64,000 nt of DNA, from contig CP036526.1 of NCBI GenBank assembly GCA_007741555.1, forward strand, positions 1,488,001-1,552,000, in the 5' to 3' direction. This document shows positions 9,969 to 18,590 of the stretch, in pieces; positions within the stretch are counted from its first letter, which is position 1, and every line of letters begins with the position of its first letter. The notes beneath the pieces were generated by a model. It made no database searches. It saw only the letters and a program-made list of their open reading frames with translations, and was not told the origin of the DNA. The position numbers and the translations under genes are program-made. The DNA comes from Stieleria marina. GTDB taxonomy: Bacteria; Planctomycetota; Planctomycetia; Pirellulales; Pirellulaceae.

Positions 9969-11690
9969 CTAGAAACCGCGAGCGGCAGCTTTTTGCTGCT
10001 GAGCCTGTGCAGCTGCCGCGCCGATCGCTTTGATCAGGCCTTCGCCGACAGTGAAACGCGATTTCGTTCCATTGGCGATGCCATCGCTGATAACTGTTAC
10101 GACGCCGGGGTCAGCGGCGCCAGTCAGCGTGGTGATCATCGCGGCAACCGCTTCGTTGTCGTCAACGGATTGGGCAAACTGAAGAATCGGCAGCAGTTTT
10201 ATGCGAACTTGTCCAAGCGGACGATTGCCGGCACCTGCGTCTTGGCCACCTGCATCGATCAGCTTTTTCAGCGTCGATTCGCTGTCTTTACCGACGGCTA
10301 GGTAAACTGCTTTTGGACCTGTTCCAATGTGAACCTGAAGCATTTCGCCAAAGACGCGGCGTGCTTCCTCTTCACGTGCTGGCACGTCTGCTTCGATCAC
10401 GTGCATTGTGACACCGTTGTACTGACCTTGGTCGAACTTGAATCGTGGCGCATCAGGTTTGCCAGCGACTTCTTTTTCGACTTCGGCAGCCAAGTCCTTT
10501 ACGATTTGAGCGGCTTCGTTTCCGTCAGACACAAAACCGCCGAATACGAAACGAAAATCATCTTCGTTGGCCAGCAGCATGCCACCCATGTCGACTTTTC
10601 CTTCGGACACGGAGTCGACATACAAGTCAGCCAATCGATTGATTAGTTCAACAAATTTGGCCTGTTGATCGGGAGTCATCTCGTCGGAGTTTTCGATTGC
10701 ACTTCGCACTGCACCGAGTGAATTGTTCAGGCTCGATCGCGTCATTTCGACCGCTTCGGGACTGATCGACGAGGCAACGTGCATGTATCCGGCAGCGTCG
10801 TCGCGAATCACCGATCCAAAAGCGGATGGGATCGGTTTTTGGTTGCCGTACAGGGACGCCAGTTTGGTGCCTTGCAGGGCGGTGTAAGAAAAATCGATGA
10901 CCATTTCTTTGGCGGTCTGGTCGACGTTCCAACCAAAATTGATTTCGTCACTCTGTTCGATCATCATCTGAATCTGATCCAGCGTGCCTTCGGCCATCTT
11001 GCGAGTCGCTTCGGCTTCCTCTTCGCTCTGTTGAGCCATGGCTTGTTCAAAGCCCTGGCGCAGTTGAGCCGTCAGCATGTCGCGTGTTTCAGCGGGGATT
11101 TGCTGCATCTTGACGCGAAATGCCAAGTCATAGCTATTGCCCATTCCAGTGAAAAGGGTGGTTGGATCGGCCGGTGCCATGCTGAGCACGTCGCGCGAGC
11201 GAGCAGCGATAGCCCAGTTGCCGACTTGCCGGATGTAGACAACGTTTGGTCCAACCGCGATCACCAAGGTGCCATCGTCTAGTTCGTCGACAGGTCCCGT
11301 CTGTGCTTCAAGCCTCTTAAGAACTGTTTTGACGTTGGCGGTTGGGATCACTGCAATGGGTTCGGGCATGCCGTTGACCATTGGGACCAAGACAGCGATG
11401 GGCTGTGTCATGTCGATACCTTGGGTGAAGGTACCTGCCATCATCTGGAACATTCCGCCTGCTTGCGGTTGTCCGGCGAGGCTAGAAAGATAGTTCACGT
11501 CTTGCATCAATTTATTGATCGACGCCACGGTTACTACGACAACAGGTGCGTTATCGACACCCAGGGCTGCACCGGCAGGCTGGAGTTTTTCTTGAGCAGG
11601 CAGGCTGCTGGGCGAAAGCAACGCACCCATCGTGATGGCGATTACAAACGACGTGATTCGGTTGCGAATCGAGAGATTCGAGAAACCCAT
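9969..11690 (-). CDS. Secreted planctomycete protein of unknown function
   Basis: 573 residues from ATG 11690, which opens a signal peptide ending near LPAQEK (residue about 34). An AAGGA site lies upstream. I do not recognise a characterised domain. The N-terminal region (about 50-200) has the run VVVVTVASINKLMQDVNYLSSLAG, and a segment at about 110-180 concerns GVDMTQPIAVLVP-like strands, broadly similar in layout to DUF3352-type periplasmic proteins. A Q/E/A-rich helical segment (FEQAMAQQSEEEAEATRKM) lies near residue 270. The C-terminus ends in an A/Q-rich tail (AAAQAQQQKAAARGF). It is monocistronic: a 509-bp gap lies upstream and a strong terminator downstream. Confidence 0.7.
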   Translation of the reverse strand: MGFSNLSIRNRITSFVIAITMGALLSPSSLPAQEKLQPAGAALGVDNAPVVVVTVASINKLMQDVNYLSSLAGQPQAGGMFQMMAGTFTQGIDMTQPIAVLVPMVNGMPEPIAVIPTANVKTVLKRLEAQTGPVDELDDGTLVIAVGPNVVYIRQVGNWAIAARSRDVLSMAPADPTTLFTGMGNSYDLAFRVKMQQIPAETRDMLTAQLRQGFEQAMAQQSEEEAEATRKMAEGTLDQIQMMIEQSDEINFGWNVDQTAKEMVIDFSYTALQGTKLASLYGNQKPIPSAFGSVIRDDAAGYMHVASSISPEAVEMTRSSLNNSLGAVRSAIENSDEMTPDQQAKFVELINRLADLYVDSVSEGKVDMGGMLLANEDDFRFVFGGFVSDGNEAAQIVKDLAAEVEKEVAGKPDAPRFKFDQGQYNGVTMHVIEADVPAREEEARRVFGEMLQVHIGTGPKAVYLAVGKDSESTLKKLIDAGGQDAGAGNRPLGQVRIKLLPILQFAQSVDDNEAVAAMITTLTGAADPGVVTVISDGIANGTKSRFTVGEGLIKAIGAAAAQAQQQKAAARGF

Positions 11691-12199
11691 ATTGAAGTCA
11701 TCCTTTTTGGGACTAAGTAGGAAGCAAACAAAGCGGCCAAGGTTTTCTTGGACAAAATTGATCGCAGGATTGTTGGCGACTAGGAAGCGGTTCGACTGAA
11801 GGCCGAAAAGCTCTGGCAACGAGGCGCTAGTTTATAGGTCGGCGAACAGGAGTACTGGCATAAGGAAGTGCTGCTTCCGTCGCAGCAAACTCCTCAATAG
11901 TGTTTACCCAAAGCAAGTCCGTGTAGTTTCATAATTGCGTCAAAGAACGACAACCGGACACAAAAATTTCGTTCACTCGCCAGCATTGCAGGGCTCGTAG
12001 GTCCCGCGCGGTGGAGCTTGGTGCTGGGCGTGCGGTGGAGCGAATGTGGCTCTGCGAAGCAAGCGACATGAACTGACGTTCAGTCGATTCGGTCTGCAGC
12101 GGCCGAATCGGAGGGCAAGCGAAGCGAAGAAAGCTGCGCCGAGAAGAAAGCGAGTCTGGTCGTCGAATGACGGGCGTGCTCGCAAAACGCCGAGGCTGA
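11691..12199. other. 509-bp intergenic region with a structured, repeat-like 3' half
   Basis: No convincing gene is present. The 3' half (about 11985-12199) is rich in GCGAAGC-like words. It holds a perfect 8-bp inverted repeat CGATTCGG...CCGAATCG at 12085-12092/12103-12110 (10-nt loop) and a short palindrome around GAACTGACGTTCAGTC. A 70-codon minus-strand frame crosses it (11973-12185) but has no ribosome site and an odd, arginine/alanine-rich composition. The 5' half should carry the promoter of the 9969-11690 gene. Confidence 0.5.
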
Positions 12200-12421
12200 C
12201 TACCGTTCGCGATAGGTAATCCGACCTTTGGTCAAATCGTAAGGCGATAGTTCAACACGGACTTTGTCGCCTGGAACGATACGAATAAAGTGTTTACGCA
12301 TTCGACCTGCAACGTGAGCCATCACTTCGCTGCCGGTTTCCAATTGGACCCGGAATCGAGTGTTGGCGAGTGCCTGGGTAACTGTACCCTCGACTTCAAA
12401 AGCTTCTTCTTTTTTTCCCAA
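12200..12421 (-). CDS. infA: Translation initiation factor IF-1
   Basis: 73 residues, the usual IF-1 length. It has the S1/OB-fold sequence of the family: [18 protein letters not shown], the [25 protein letters not shown] core and the RITYRER end. It binds the 30S A-site region with IF-2 and IF-3 during initiation. The start codon is a TTG at 12421, preceded by AAGG about 8 nt upstream. There is no ATG near the N-terminus. It lies 238 bp downstream of rpsI in the same direction. Confidence 0.98.
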   Translation of the reverse strand: MGKKEEAFEVEGTVTQALANTRFRVQLETGSEVMAHVAGRMRKHFIRIVPGDKVRVELSPYDLTKGRITYRER

Positions 12422-12659
12422 AACCTAAACCTTGATTGCTGATTCCCCGGCGACCGTACTGCAGGTTCTGCAGCCAAATTAAGCCAGTCGGGAAGACTTT
12501 AAATTACCCTGATCTTATCGATCATTGCAAATCACTTGATTAAAAGCACCAAACGGAAAATGCCAGGTTGGCAGCCCAGGTTGATGCTTCAAACGTAAGT
12601 GATGCATTTGGTATGCCAACAGCCACTCTCGGGAGTGGTTGCGGCCAAAAACCAGTGAT

Positions 12660-13073
12660 TTAGCGTTTGCTAAACTGGACACCACGACGGGCACCACGTA
12701 GACCTGGTTTCTTTCGTTCTTTCATTCGCGAATCTCGCGTCAGGTAACCACCTTCACGCAAGTCTTCGTGGAGAGCTTCATCGTAGCTGACCAGCGCACG
12801 GGCAAGTCCCATTCGTACAGCACCGCTTTGACCGGTTGTTCCGCCACCGTTGACGCGAACGAGCACGTCGACTTTGTCGCCAAATTCAACAGCAGTCAGC
12901 GTGGACGTGATCGCAAGGCGATCTTGGTCGTTCACGAAGTACTCTTCCAATGGCTTGCGGTTGATCGTGATTTTGCCACTACCGGGACGGATGCGGACTC
13001 GTGCAACGCTGCTTTTGCGTCGGCCGGTTCCCAGTGCATCGCCGTTAATTTTGTCTTTTTTGACCGCAACCAT
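12660..13073 (-). CDS. rpsI: 30S ribosomal protein uS9
   Basis: 137 residues. It carries TGRRKSSVARVRIRPGSGKITIN at the start, the VNGGGTTGQSGAVRMGLARAL core and the conserved C-terminal tail GLRGARRGVQFSKR. The C-terminal tail of S9 reaches the P-site tRNA, and its usual last residues KR are kept. It follows rplM after 111 bp, the standard bacterial rplM-rpsI order. Confidence 0.98.
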   Translation of the reverse strand: MVAVKKDKINGDALGTGRRKSSVARVRIRPGSGKITINRKPLEEYFVNDQDRLAITSTLTAVEFGDKVDVLVRVNGGGTTGQSGAVRMGLARALVSYDEALHEDLREGGYLTRDSRMKERKKPGLRGARRGVQFSKR

Positions 13074-13184
13074 GAATCAAATCGGGTTTGTTAAATGAGG
13101 TGAAATTGTATTGTTGGCATTCGGATCCCTTAAGAACCCGAATTCATTTTGCAGAGTGATTTGCGAGTTTAACTGCCGAAGCAA

Positions 13185-13634
13185 TCAAACTTTCTTGCTG
13201 GTTCGTTCCAATTCGGCGGGCTGTTGTGCCGAGTGGGGGTGATCGGGGCCGGAGTAGATTTTCAATTTCTTGATCACCTGGCTGGCCAATTTGTTCTTTG
13301 GCAACATGCGACGTACAGCGTGGTAGATCAGGTCTTCTGGTTTGCGCTGTTGGCGATCGCCGTAGCTTTCCAGTTTCAGCCCGGGATAACCGGTGTACCA
13401 CGTGTAGTGACGAGCGTCCATTTTGCGTCCCGTCATCGCGACTTTTTCCGCGTTGATAACGACAACGAAATCGCCGCAATCGACGTGTGGAGTGTACTGC
13501 GGGCGATGCTTGCCCATCAAAACGACGGCGATGTCGCTTGCGAGTCGACCGAGCACTTCATCACTTGCGTCGACGATGTGCCACTGCTTTTCGACTTGGC
13601 CGGCTTTGGCCATGAATGTTGATTGAACCGCCAC
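13185..13634 (-). CDS. rplM: 50S ribosomal protein uL13
   Basis: 149 residues. The L13 signature is clear: FMAKAGQVEKQWHIVDASDEVLGRLAS, GKHRPQYTPHVDCGDFVVVINAEKV, HYTWYTGYPG and the VRRMLPKNKL block. It is an early-assembly large-subunit protein. A GTG at 13634 is the likely start, which places the conserved FMAKA motif at residues 7-11 as in relatives. First gene of the rplM-rpsI pair. The 180 bp upstream hold its promoter region. Confidence 0.98.
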   Translation of the reverse strand: MAVQSTFMAKAGQVEKQWHIVDASDEVLGRLASDIAVVLMGKHRPQYTPHVDCGDFVVVINAEKVAMTGRKMDARHYTWYTGYPGLKLESYGDRQQRKPEDLIYHAVRRMLPKNKLASQVIKKLKIYSGPDHPHSAQQPAELERTSKKV

Positions 13635-13814
13635 AGAACTGACTTTGGGAGGAAAGTATCGAATGTCTAAACACGCCCGGGACTCTGTCTTCGCGTCAAC
13701 GGAAAGCGAAAATGGCCCTCAGGGAATCCAGGAACTTATCGACCGACCTGAAACTGGGCAAGGCCTTTCGGCGGGAATTACGGGGATTTCATGTCGATGC
13801 CCGTCCGCTCCGAT

Positions 13815-15287
13815 TCAACCGTCTTGGGAATTGAACTGCTGCAGGTACTTTTTAAGCCGCAGCTTCTTTCGTGCGCTGTCGCTGGTCATGTAGCGAACAC
13901 TGCCAAATATAGGGCGTTTGGGGCCCCAAGCCCGGTCGTAGCGGCCCAGCACCCAGAAAATCCCGCTATATGAATTAGGGTCACGCCCGTCCAAGCCATA
14001 TTTGTTGTTCAGGTGAATCATGATCTCCAAGGCTTCATGGGGCGTCGCAGTCCAGTGCAAGATTTTTTTGCCCCAAAGCATCCGCATGTAGTTGTGCATG
14101 ACCCCTGTTCGGACCAGTTCGGTCTGAGCCGCGTTCCAGAGTTCGTCGTGCGTTTCGGCCTGCTCGAACTGCTCCAGCAAATAGCGATAGGGCCGTGGCG
14201 TGGCTGTTTCGTCCGAAAGCGTTTTCTGAGCCCAGTTGGGAAGGGATTCAAATTTGTCGTAGGCATCAGGTTCTCGGGACGACAGATTGAACCCCATCTC
14301 ACGCCAGGTCAGGACTTGATCCAAGAACGCTTCGGCTTGTTCGCTGGTATTCCAAAATGAGTGATTCTTGCCGTTCGCTTGGCTTGTTTGGTCGGGCGTC
14401 CAAGACTCCTGATCCAGAACGGACGTAACAATCTCGTGCGCCGAAATATGGCCAAAGTGCAGATGTGGGCTCAGGCCCGTCGTCGCGTGTTCGTCAGGAT
14501 GATTTCGGTCGTCGCCATAGCGTGCCAGAGTTGCGGTGACGAATGTCTTCAGTCGTTTGCCTGCTTCGACGGGGCCGCCTGAAAGGTTGGGGTTGGGCTT
14601 AACTGTGTGGTCGATGGGGATTTTGGAAAGACCATCGGTTTCCAGTAAGGCGTCGAGGTCAGCCGCGGGCCATTTTTTTTGAATGGCTGCCGGGACGCCA
14701 GAAAGCGTTGGTAGTTTGATTCGCGATAGCGGGTCCGCTTTGGGCCCCTCTAAAAGTACATCTAGGATGTTCTTTTGCATCCATCGCCGATAACTGTGTG
14801 CGACGGTGAATGTCCGTTCGGCGTGACGTAGCGGCATGACGCCGTTGCTGTCGACCAGCTCCAGGCGTGCCGGAATCCGATCCTTGACGGCATCGATCAT
14901 CGTCGGCAAAAAGAAACAGGGATATTCATCGGTGACCACCGTGCACGCTTTGCCTGCCAGTTGATGCAGCAGCGGTGTGCCAGCGCCCGGTTTGGGTTCC
15001 ACGTACGGAAAGTACGTTACCGGTTTCTTGGCCAGGGCCGCGGCGTTGTCACGCATTCCCTGAATAATGAACCGGTGCAAACGGTCGCTGGCCCATTGGT
15101 ACCGAACACGCAGAGGTTCCAGGATAAGAAGAGGTTTGCCGAATTGTTTGGCACGATCGACGGCATGCTGAAGCGCAAAGTTGTAGCGAGTCCGGCGAAA
15201 GGCGATCATCCAGTACAAGACGTAGTCGCCATCTTCGCGGACCGCGTGATCGTTGGCGTAGCGGTGACGAATACTAGGGATGGGCAC
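13815..15287 (-). CDS. Deoxyribodipyrimidine photo-lyase, class II type
   Basis: 490 residues from a GTG at 15287 with an AGG seven nt upstream. The frame is open to 15389, so the start is uncertain. The N-terminal photolyase/antenna domain opens VLYWMIAFRRTRYNFALQ. The C-terminal FAD domain has LSPHLHFGHIS, FLDQVLTWREMGFN, VMHNYMRMLWGKKIL.W, then LNNKYGLDGRDPNSYSGIFW and GPKRPIFGSVRYM. These last blocks are diagnostic of class II CPD photolyases, which use light and FADH- to split cyclobutane pyrimidine dimers. It is unrelated in function to the neighbouring ribosomal genes. Confidence 0.9.
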   Translation of the reverse strand: MPIPSIRHRYANDHAVREDGDYVLYWMIAFRRTRYNFALQHAVDRAKQFGKPLLILEPLRVRYQWASDRLHRFIIQGMRDNAAALAKKPVTYFPYVEPKPGAGTPLLHQLAGKACTVVTDEYPCFFLPTMIDAVKDRIPARLELVDSNGVMPLRHAERTFTVAHSYRRWMQKNILDVLLEGPKADPLSRIKLPTLSGVPAAIQKKWPAADLDALLETDGLSKIPIDHTVKPNPNLSGGPVEAGKRLKTFVTATLARYGDDRNHPDEHATTGLSPHLHFGHISAHEIVTSVLDQESWTPDQTSQANGKNHSFWNTSEQAEAFLDQVLTWREMGFNLSSREPDAYDKFESLPNWAQKTLSDETATPRPYRYLLEQFEQAETHDELWNAAQTELVRTGVMHNYMRMLWGKKILHWTATPHEALEIMIHLNNKYGLDGRDPNSYSGIFWVLGRYDRAWGPKRPIFGSVRYMTSDSARKKLRLKKYLQQFNSQDG

Positions 15288-15461
15288 GAAATTGCCTGAG
15301 AATTGCAGTGAAAGTAAGAAAGCACGACCGATGGAGGTCGGTGGCCTCGTGACGTGGATTTGCGTGACGTGAACGCGCGTGATGTGCACTCGCCGGACGC
15401 GTTACGCCATCAGAGCATACGTGCGGGGCAATCGGTTTGGGCTGTCACGGGGTTGGGGCTG

Positions 15462-16370
15462 TCACGCCTGCACCGCTTCGGGCTTGCTCTTGACCATCAT
15501 GATTTCGTTGCCCGTTTCGTTGTGCTGGACGGAGTCCATAAACGCATTGATCAAAAGTAAGCCGCGGCCACCGACGCTTTCAAGATTTTCAGGGTCGGTG
15601 GGGTCTCCCAGAGCGGACGCATCAAAGCCAGGTCCTTCGTCGCGAATCAGGAATTCTGCGACGTCTTTGGTGGCATCCAATCGCACCAGTACTCGGCGGT
15701 CGCAGTACGGCGATTCGCTCCGTCGTTGGCCGATCATTTTGATGTAAGCCTGGCCGTCGTCTTTTTCACGCAATTCCGACGATACTTCCAAGTTGCCGTG
15801 AATCATGGCGTTGAGCAGAGATTCGCCCAAAGCCATGGCGACTTGCATCCATTCGGATTCGTCAAAGAGCTCCAGTTCGCGCGCGGCTTGTTCCAAGCGA
15901 GCGATCACTCCGGGAACCAGCGAATCATCGTTTTCGACTCTCAGTTCCAATGTCATTGCCGTCGTGTAGGGCAAGACCGACCGGATTTCCAAGTTGCCGT
16001 GGATGAGCGAAAGGACTTGGCGAATGGTTGGAGCCAAGGCGCGAGCGAGATCACGTTTGGGCACATAGCTCGCGGCACCTCGCTGAAGTGCTGCGGCGGC
16101 GATTTCTTCGCTGCCCTGGCTGGTCGTCAGCACCACCGGGACCAGTGGCAGCTGCATTTTGAGCTGTTCGGTTAGCTCCAGCCCGTCCATGCCCGGCATT
16201 TGCAGATCTGTGATGACGATGATCGGCGGATCGGCCAGTGCAGATTTGAGAGCCTCTTCTCCGTTGGCTGCCGTCTGCACTTGGAAGTCATTTTCTTCCA
16301 GCAGAATTTTCAACAGCTCCCGTTGCGTGGGGCTGTCGTCAACAACAAGGACTTTGTCAGATGCGGGCAT
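15462..16370 (-). CDS. Response regulator fused to an RsbW-like serine-kinase ATPase domain
   Basis: 302 residues. Residues 5-120 form a CheY-like receiver with DD at 11-12, phospho-acceptor D55 in ITDLQMPGMDG and a conserved lysine in YVPK. Residues about 140-295 form a HATPase_c_2 domain of the anti-sigma (RsbW/SpoIIAB) type, with the N-box GESLLNAMIHGNLE, the G1 box RDEGPGFD and a G2-like GGRGLLLI. No DNA-binding domain is present. Such fusions link a two-component signal to partner switching: the ATPase part binds or phosphorylates an anti-sigma antagonist or sigma factor. No STAS partner lies in the window. It is divergent from the 16577-18031 gene. Confidence 0.9.
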   Translation of the reverse strand: MPASDKVLVVDDSPTQRELLKILLEENDFQVQTAANGEEALKSALADPPIIVITDLQMPGMDGLELTEQLKMQLPLVPVVLTTSQGSEEIAAAALQRGAASYVPKRDLARALAPTIRQVLSLIHGNLEIRSVLPYTTAMTLELRVENDDSLVPGVIARLEQAARELELFDESEWMQVAMALGESLLNAMIHGNLEVSSELREKDDGQAYIKMIGQRRSESPYCDRRVLVRLDATKDVAEFLIRDEGPGFDASALGDPTDPENLESVGGRGLLLINAFMDSVQHNETGNEIMMVKSKPEAVQA

Positions 16371-16576
16371 TGACTTGGGAAATGGACGTGCAAACGAACT
16401 GAAGTTCCCGCCTCAGCCACAGAACTTAACCGGCCATCGGGAACGAAACGATACGCTCTAACATGGTAGCCTATTGAATTGAAGCGTGTGGCGTTTGGGG
16501 CGGATGCCGTGTGGGCAGGGCCGCCATAGGCTGACCGGTGGACCCCTTCGAATGAACCCCCATCGAATGAACCGCT

Positions 16577-18031
16577 GTGAACACGTCCTCGCGGGCGACA
16601 TTTCACACGGCGAAGCTTGCAGGTGAATTGCTTTGGGGCGAAAAAGAGTCGACACTGTCACAGCGAGATGGTCCCGGGTGGCTGAGATCGCAACTGCTCC
16701 GAGCACCTTCTTTTAACCACGGATTTGACGCTTTGAATCGCCGGCGTTTTCGTTCTCGTTTGCCTTTTCTATTAGTGATATCGTCGGTCGCGATCGTCGC
16801 TCTTGCCTACATCTTTGGCATGGCGTGGTGGCAAAGTCGCGATGCAGCGTTTTTCGGCGCCGATGAGCTTTGGGTGCCACGCAGCATCGATGTATTGATC
16901 ACGCTGTGGTTGCTTTGGATTGGTTCTGCAATCGGCAGTTTTTTGAACGTCGTTGCCTGGAGAATGCCGCGAGGCGTCAGTATCAATGGTCGTTCGCGGT
17001 GCCCGCGTTGCGAAACTGCCTTGAAACCACGCGACAACTTTCCCGTGCTCGGATGGCTGATGTTGGGCGGGCGATGCCGAATGTGCAAGCTTCCGATCTC
17101 TCCTCGCTATCCGATTGTCGAAGCCGCGGTGGGAGTATCTCTGGCTTTGGTCGGGATTGCTGAACTGTACCGGTTGGCGATCCCGCATCAATGGAACCAT
17201 TGGCATGGCGGTCCGTTTTGGGCTCCCGTGGTCGATCGTTTTGTGATCATTGTGCTGATCTATCACGCCGTCGCAGTAGCCACGTCATGGGCGTTGGGGC
17301 TGGTTCGGTTGGACAAGCAAAGGTTGCCCGTGAACTTGACTGTGTTTGCGTTGCTGGCAGTCGTGGTGCCAATGTTGGCTTACCCGACGCTGATGATTGT
17401 TCCGTGGCAAACCGCTCGGCCAAGTGGTTGGATTCCAGACGGACTGCACATTGAGGCTGTGATGCGAGTCGTGTCGGCGCTAGTCGCTGCCGGACTTCTT
17501 GGTCGGTCTTTGGCATCGGGGCTTTGTCCGACCGCTGATCCCAAACTGGATCCACTAGGGCAAGGTACAACGCGGCTACTGGACTTGGTCGTCGTGATTG
17601 CCGTCCCCGCCGTGGTGGTTGGGTGGCAAGTAATTCCAGCGGTCGTCGTGGTCGCGTCGTTGATCGCGCTCTTGCTACGGAAAGTCGTCCGTTTGCAATC
17701 CGACATGTTCGGTTTTTTTTCGTTGGCGATGCCGATCGCATTGACGTTGCAGATCGTGCTTTGGCGGCGCCTTCACGGTGCTGCTTTCTGGCCGAGCGAC
17801 GAAACTTCGCATTGGGTGATCTTACTTTGGGCTGCTGCCGCGTTGGCGTCGCCAGCCTGGCTGCGCGAGCCCCCGTCCAAGCCGGAGAGAATTTCTTTCG
17901 GCACCGAAGATGAACCGACCGAAGAAAAGCCGACTGAAGAAAAGCCGACTGAAGAAAAGCCTGGTACAGACGAGCCGGCTGCTGAAAAAGTGATGCCGGG
18001 CGATTGGGATGACTCTCGAGAGTCACGCTGA
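16577..18031 (+). CDS. Prepilin peptidase (A24)-like membrane protein with degenerate protease half
   Basis: 484 residues from a GTG at 16577; the true start could be later, near residue 60. Residues about 107-185 are the prepilin-peptidase N-terminal (DiS_P_DiS) domain: GSAIGSFLNVVAWRMPRG with two zinc-type CxxC pairs (C142/C145 and C167/C170). Eight or so membrane segments follow. The first catalytic aspartate region is recognisable (LVRLDKQRLP), but the second, the GxGD motif of aspartic prepilin peptidases, is not found. The C-terminal 60 residues are acidic, with a TEEKP repeat. It may be an inactive paralogue or a methylase-only form. No pilin gene is nearby. Confidence 0.75.
   Translation: MNTSSRATFHTAKLAGELLWGEKESTLSQRDGPGWLRSQLLRAPSFNHGFDALNRRRFRSRLPFLLVISSVAIVALAYIFGMAWWQSRDAAFFGADELWVPRSIDVLITLWLLWIGSAIGSFLNVVAWRMPRGVSINGRSRCPRCETALKPRDNFPVLGWLMLGGRCRMCKLPISPRYPIVEAAVGVSLALVGIAELYRLAIPHQWNHWHGGPFWAPVVDRFVIIVLIYHAVAVATSWALGLVRLDKQRLPVNLTVFALLAVVVPMLAYPTLMIVPWQTARPSGWIPDGLHIEAVMRVVSALVAAGLLGRSLASGLCPTADPKLDPLGQGTTRLLDLVVVIAVPAVVVGWQVIPAVVVVASLIALLLRKVVRLQSDMFGFFSLAMPIALTLQIVLWRRLHGAAFWPSDETSHWVILLWAAAALASPAWLREPPSKPERISFGTEDEPTEEKPTEEKPTEEKPGTDEPAAEKVMPGDWDDSRESR
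17915..17959 (+). repeat. Three 15-bp tandem repeats coding for (PTEEK)3
   Basis: Three consecutive units CCGACYGAAGAAAAG lie inside the 3' end of the prepilin-peptidase-like gene. They keep frame and encode PTEEK three times in the acidic tail. Confidence 0.95.
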
Positions 18032-18106
18032 CGACGGTAAAACGCAAGACAGCGCGGGTCGATCCGCGGAGTGACCCGCTGGCCAATCAATCAGAAAATT
18101 GGCCAG
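18010..18106. terminator. Stacked hairpins between convergent genes
   Basis: A perfect 16-bp palindrome TGACTCTCGAGAGTCA (18010-18025) overlaps the last codons of the upstream gene. Next come a 7-bp inverted repeat GCGGGTC/GACCCGC (18054-18060/18073-18079) and a 9-bp one CTGGCCAAT/ATTGGCCAG (18079-18087/18098-18106, 10-nt loop). There is no T run, so factor-independent termination is uncertain. The position between two 3' ends suggests a two-way termination or mRNA-stability element. Confidence 0.55.
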
Positions 18107-18122
18107 TTCAGCTCTGGCTGAT

Positions 18123-18581
18123 TCACTCGGGATGGCGAGGTCGAAGCTGGCAAAAGAGTGCCTTTTTCTGGTCTGGCAACGAGTAGTCGAAGCCGCAGTT
18201 GTGCAGGAAATCTTCTGACGAACTAATCGCCAGCACTTCCATCACATTGAGTTCGCGTGCTCGGTCGACGCATTTCTGAACCAGTGACCGGCCCACTCCA
18301 TCGCGTTGGTATTCTGTGGACACAGCGAGACACTGAAGTTCGGCCAGTTTGGGGCTGTAGACCTCAATCGCTGCAAACCCAATGCATCGTTCGCGATCAT
18401 CGATGTTGATGGTCGCAACGAATCCGTGACGCGTCAGTTCGATGACTTCTGCTTCGGTGCGATCAAGCAACAAGTGCTGAGCAACGAAGGGTCTCATCAG
18501 TGCGTGGATCGATGCCGCATCGCTGGGCAACGCTTGTCGGATCGAAATGTTGTCGGGGAGTTTTTTCGTAGATTGGGACAT
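18123..18581 (-). CDS. GNAT N-acetyltransferase, N-acetylglutamate synthase-like
   Basis: 152 residues, a single GNAT domain. It opens with IRQALPSDAASIHALM, continues with GFAAIEVYSPKLAELQCLAV and the acetyl-CoA loop STEYQRDGVGRSLVQKCVDRA, and ends FLHNCGFDYSLPDQKKAL. The order HLLLDRT, AELQCLAV, Q/R-x-x-G-x-G/V and a late LPDQKK resembles the stand-alone acetyltransferase domain of ArgA (EIRPLV.. RL..RT .. AEIRSLAV .. LPQK). A role in arginine synthesis is possible but not shown. Its start lies 9 bp after the aroDE stop, so the two are probably co-transcribed. Confidence 0.85.
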   Translation of the reverse strand: MSQSTKKLPDNISIRQALPSDAASIHALMRPFVAQHLLLDRTEAEVIELTRHGFVATINIDDRERCIGFAAIEVYSPKLAELQCLAVSTEYQRDGVGRSLVQKCVDRARELNVMEVLAISSSEDFLHNCGFDYSLPDQKKALFCQLRPRHPE

Positions 18582-18590
18582 CGGGCTGGT

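Noticed and set aside
11973-12185. 70-codon minus-strand frame as a gene
   Set aside because: No ribosome site and unusual composition. I kept the region as structured intergenic DNA instead.
17247-18086. 279-codon minus-strand frame opposite the prepilin-peptidase-like gene
   Set aside because: Its product is low-complexity (A/R/S) and mirrors the tandem repeat. The plus strand has a clear CxxC domain.
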